DNA from: Pseudomonadota bacterium
GTDB taxonomy: Bacteria > Pseudomonadota > Alphaproteobacteria > Rhizobiales > Xanthobacteraceae
NCBI GenBank assembly: GCA_021779635.1
Contig: JAJYAH010000337.1
Location: forward strand, 1-7,408
Length of the DNA stretch: 7,408 nucleotides
Direction of reading: 5' to 3'
Shown here: positions 5,893 to 7,408 of the stretch, in pieces
Layout of the letters: the number at the start of each line of letters is the position of its first letter
Position numbering within the stretch: position 1 is the first letter of the stretch
Position numbers and translations under genes: made by a program
The notes under the pieces: model-generated
Told to the model about the DNA's origin: nothing
The model's input: the letters and a program-made list of their open reading frames with translations, nothing else
The model's database searches: none

Positions 5893-6039
5893 GCTGCGAT
5901 GCGTGGAACGACCTCATGATATGATCCACAGCGCAACACATCCATCGCCACGCCCTTGGGCACCAAGTCACTCAATAATGCGGCCGGGGTCGGCACACAG
6001 GCGGAGCGCTAGCGCAACGATTGCAACGGAGAGCTTTTT
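5893..6039 (-). other. Short spacer between RND gene end and methyltransferase remnant
   Basis: A minus-strand frame here reads LLSDLVPKGVAMDVLRCGSY, which faintly recalls the stretch before and into methyltransferase motif I (VPKG..xxDVGCGxG). It could be a scrap of the lost N-terminus of the adjoining pseudogene, with the intervening part deleted, but the resemblance is weak. The region also has the palindrome GCGCTAGCGC (6006-6015) just beyond the RND stop codon. No proper terminator with a T-run is seen. Confidence 0.25.
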
Positions 6040-7408
6040 TCATTGAGCGCCCCCGCGACCGCCTGGCTTCGCGGACCGGCGCCGGCGCCGCCATCCGGAG
6101 GCGCCGAAGCGGTCGAGGTAGAGATAAACGACCGGGGTGGTGTACAGGGTGAGCAACTGACTGAGGATCAGGCCTCCGACGATGGCGACGCCAAGCGGGC
6201 GACGGATCTCGCCGCCGTCGCCAAAGCTCAGCGCCAGCGGAATAGCGCCGAGCATAGCCGCAATCGTGGTTATCATTATCGGCCTAAAGCGCAAAAGGCA
6301 GGCATCGAAGATCGCGTCGCGCGCGCTCAGGCCACGAGAACGTCTCGCCTCGATCGCGAAATCGATCATCAAGATTGCGTTTTTCTTGACGATGCCTATC
6401 AGCAAAATCACCCCGATCAGCGCGATGATGCTGAACTCGGTTTTGCACGCGAGCAGCGCCAGCACCGCGCCAACGCCCGCCGACGGGAGCGTAGAGAGAA
6501 TCGTGATCGGATGGATGTAGCTTTCATAGAGCACGCCGAGCACGATGTAGACTGCGACGAGCGCGGCCAGGATCACGAACGGCTCGGTGCCGATCGAGCG
6601 CTGGAATGCGCGCGCCGTGCCCTGCATGCTACCCCGTATCGTCGTTGGCATCTGGATTTCGGCGACTGCCCGCGCGACCTCGGCGGTCGCATCGCTTAGG
6701 GACGCGCCCGGTTGCAGGTTGAAAGAGATCGTCGAGGCAACGAACAGCCCTTGGTGGTTGACAGAGAGCGGCGTGGTGCCGGGGGCGTAACGAGCCAGCG
6801 CGGCAAGTGGAATCATGCCCTCGACGCTCGTGCTTACCGACGCACCTGCAGATGCGGTGCTTTTACCGCTGCTGGCAATCGCATTGGTGTAAGCGTTGCG
6901 AGCGGAATTGTTGACGTTCGAGGTCGTCGCCATGCTGGGGCGAGATGTACGTGACGACGTGCTGGAACTTGCTCCGACAGCACCGGCCGGCGCATTAGTG
7001 GTCGCCGTGCCGCTTGGCGGCGCGCCGGCAGTCGAAACGAAGATGTCCTTGAGCGTCTCCGGACTCTGCCAGTACTGCGGCGCGACCTCCATGACGACAT
7101 GGTATTGATTGATGTCGCTGTAGATGGTGGAGACTTGGCGTTGTCCGAAGGCATCGTAAAGCGTGTTGTCGATTTGGCTGACCGAAAGGCCGAGCCGTCC
7201 GGCAGTGGAACGGTCGATGACGATATTGGTCTCGCGCCCGTTCTGCTGCTGGTCTGAGTTGACATCCACCAGCACGGAACTGTGCCGCAGCGCCTCCACT
7301 AGTTTTGGCGACCAGGCGTAGAGATCCTCGCCTGCGTCGGCCTGCAGGGTGTACTGAAACTGGGCGTTGCTCGACCGCCCGCCAATTCGAATATCCTGCA
7401 CGGCCTGC
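6040..7408 (-). CDS. RND efflux permease, MdtB/MdtC type, C-terminal part (5' end outside window)
   Basis: The frame is open from the right edge to TGA (6042-6040), giving about 455 residues, the C-terminal 45% of a ~1,050-residue inner-membrane proton/drug antiporter. The visible part begins in the second periplasmic porter region: [41 protein letters not shown] and NQYHVVMEV, wording very close to E. coli MdtC as recalled. Then come PLSVNHQG and [11 protein letters not shown], and the last membrane helices: [89 protein letters not shown]. In E. coli MdtB and MdtC form a mixed trimer with the adaptor MdtA and TolC. A Ser/Thr/Ala-rich insert of about 70 residues (7032-6820) interrupts the porter domain. 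No defect is seen in the visible frame. Adaptor genes, if any, lie to the right. Confidence 0.9.
   Translation of the reverse strand, partial: QAVQDIRIGGRSSNAQFQYTLQADAGEDLYAWSPKLVEALRHSSVLVDVNSDQQQNGRETNIVIDRSTAGRLGLSVSQIDNTLYDAFGQRQVSTIYSDINQYHVVMEVAPQYWQSPETLKDIFVSTAGAPPSGTATTNAPAGAVGASSSTSSRTSRPSMATTSNVNNSARNAYTNAIASSGKSTASAGASVSTSVEGMIPLAALARYAPGTTPLSVNHQGLFVASTISFNLQPGASLSDATAEVARAVAEIQMPTTIRGSMQGTARAFQRSIGTEPFVILAALVAVYIVLGVLYESYIHPITILSTLPSAGVGAVLALLACKTEFSIIALIGVILLIGIVKKNAILMIDFAIEARRSRGLSARDAIFDACLLRFRPIMITTIAAMLGAIPLALSFGDGGEIRRPLGVAIVGGLILSQLLTLYTTPVVYLYLDRFGASGWRRRRRSAKPGGRGGAQ
6820..7032 (-). other. Ser/Thr/Ala/Asn-rich insert in the RND periplasmic domain
   Basis: Between IFVS and [12 protein letters not shown] the protein has about 70 residues made almost only of S, T, A, G, N and P, for example [15 protein letters not shown]. 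In E. coli MdtC the two flanks are joined by only a few residues. It looks like a flexible, disordered periplasmic loop. The reading frame is intact through it. Confidence 0.65.

Noticed and set aside
5763..5996. Minus-strand frame of 77 codons before the methyltransferase remnant
   Set aside because: Only a weak motif-I-like scrap is present and its second half is a shadow of the methyltransferase frame, so it is not called a gene.
6006..6015. Palindrome GCGCTAGCGC after the RND stop as a terminator
   Set aside because: It is only 10 bases with no loop and no following T-run, so it is insufficient for an intrinsic terminator.
6043..6699. Long plus-strand reading frame of 218 codons at the right end
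   Set aside because: It is antisense to the conserved membrane domain of the RND permease, and its charged, Arg/Asp-rich product is what the reverse complement of GC-rich codons gives.
1..7408. CRISPR arrays, tRNA or rRNA genes, toxin-antitoxin or phage defence genes
   Set aside because: No regularly spaced repeats, no tRNA-like cloverleaf and no protein motifs of such systems were seen on either strand.

Overview
This looks like a worn accessory region of a GC-rich alphaproteobacterium, probably a Bradyrhizobium/Rhodopseudomonas-type rhizobial genome. That is inferred from the transposase families, the style of the RND pump and the density of broken insertion sequences; no marker gene fixes the taxon. 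Only three complete-looking genes are present: a small class I methyltransferase, a TylF/MycF-type methyltransferase and a membrane-anchored family 2 glycosyltransferase. One further gene, an RND efflux permease, runs off the right edge. Most of the rest is gene and IS debris.

Layout. Positions 1-322 hold the 3' end of an IS481-family element (transposase tail plus probable terminal repeat). It abuts, and probably interrupts, an IS630-family transposase on the minus strand (323-945) that already has three frame changes. Positions 946-1150 hold no gene but carry two inverted repeats. About 1151-1483 is a decayed plus-strand fragment of a GT2 glycosyltransferase, a relative of the complete GT2 gene at 3292-4449, with an internal deletion, an in-frame stop and frame shifts. 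Its frame runs into the methyltransferase at 1553-2158, which is followed by the TylF-type methyltransferase at 2280-3065. Facing these on the minus strand is the complete GT2 gene, whose stop codon overlaps the start of a GtrA-like gene that survives only as its first ~23 codons. A gene-free stretch (4450-4754) leads to a badly frameshifted IS4-family transposase remnant (4755-5342, minus) and then a 5'-truncated, frameshifted methyltransferase pseudogene (5375-5889, minus). From 6040 to the right edge is the C-terminal part of an MdtB/MdtC-type RND efflux permease (minus).

How it fits together. GT2 plus GtrA is the usual pair for loading a sugar onto a polyprenyl phosphate and moving it across the inner membrane. 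Sugar-type O-methyltransferases and a second GT2 beside it suggest remains of a locus making a methylated surface glycan or glycolipid, since broken up by IS insertion, deletion and frameshifts. No new defence or mobile system is visible. The most informative signals are the duplicated GT2, the truncated coupled gtrA, the nested IS elements and a large Ser/Thr/Ala-rich insert in the RND pump.
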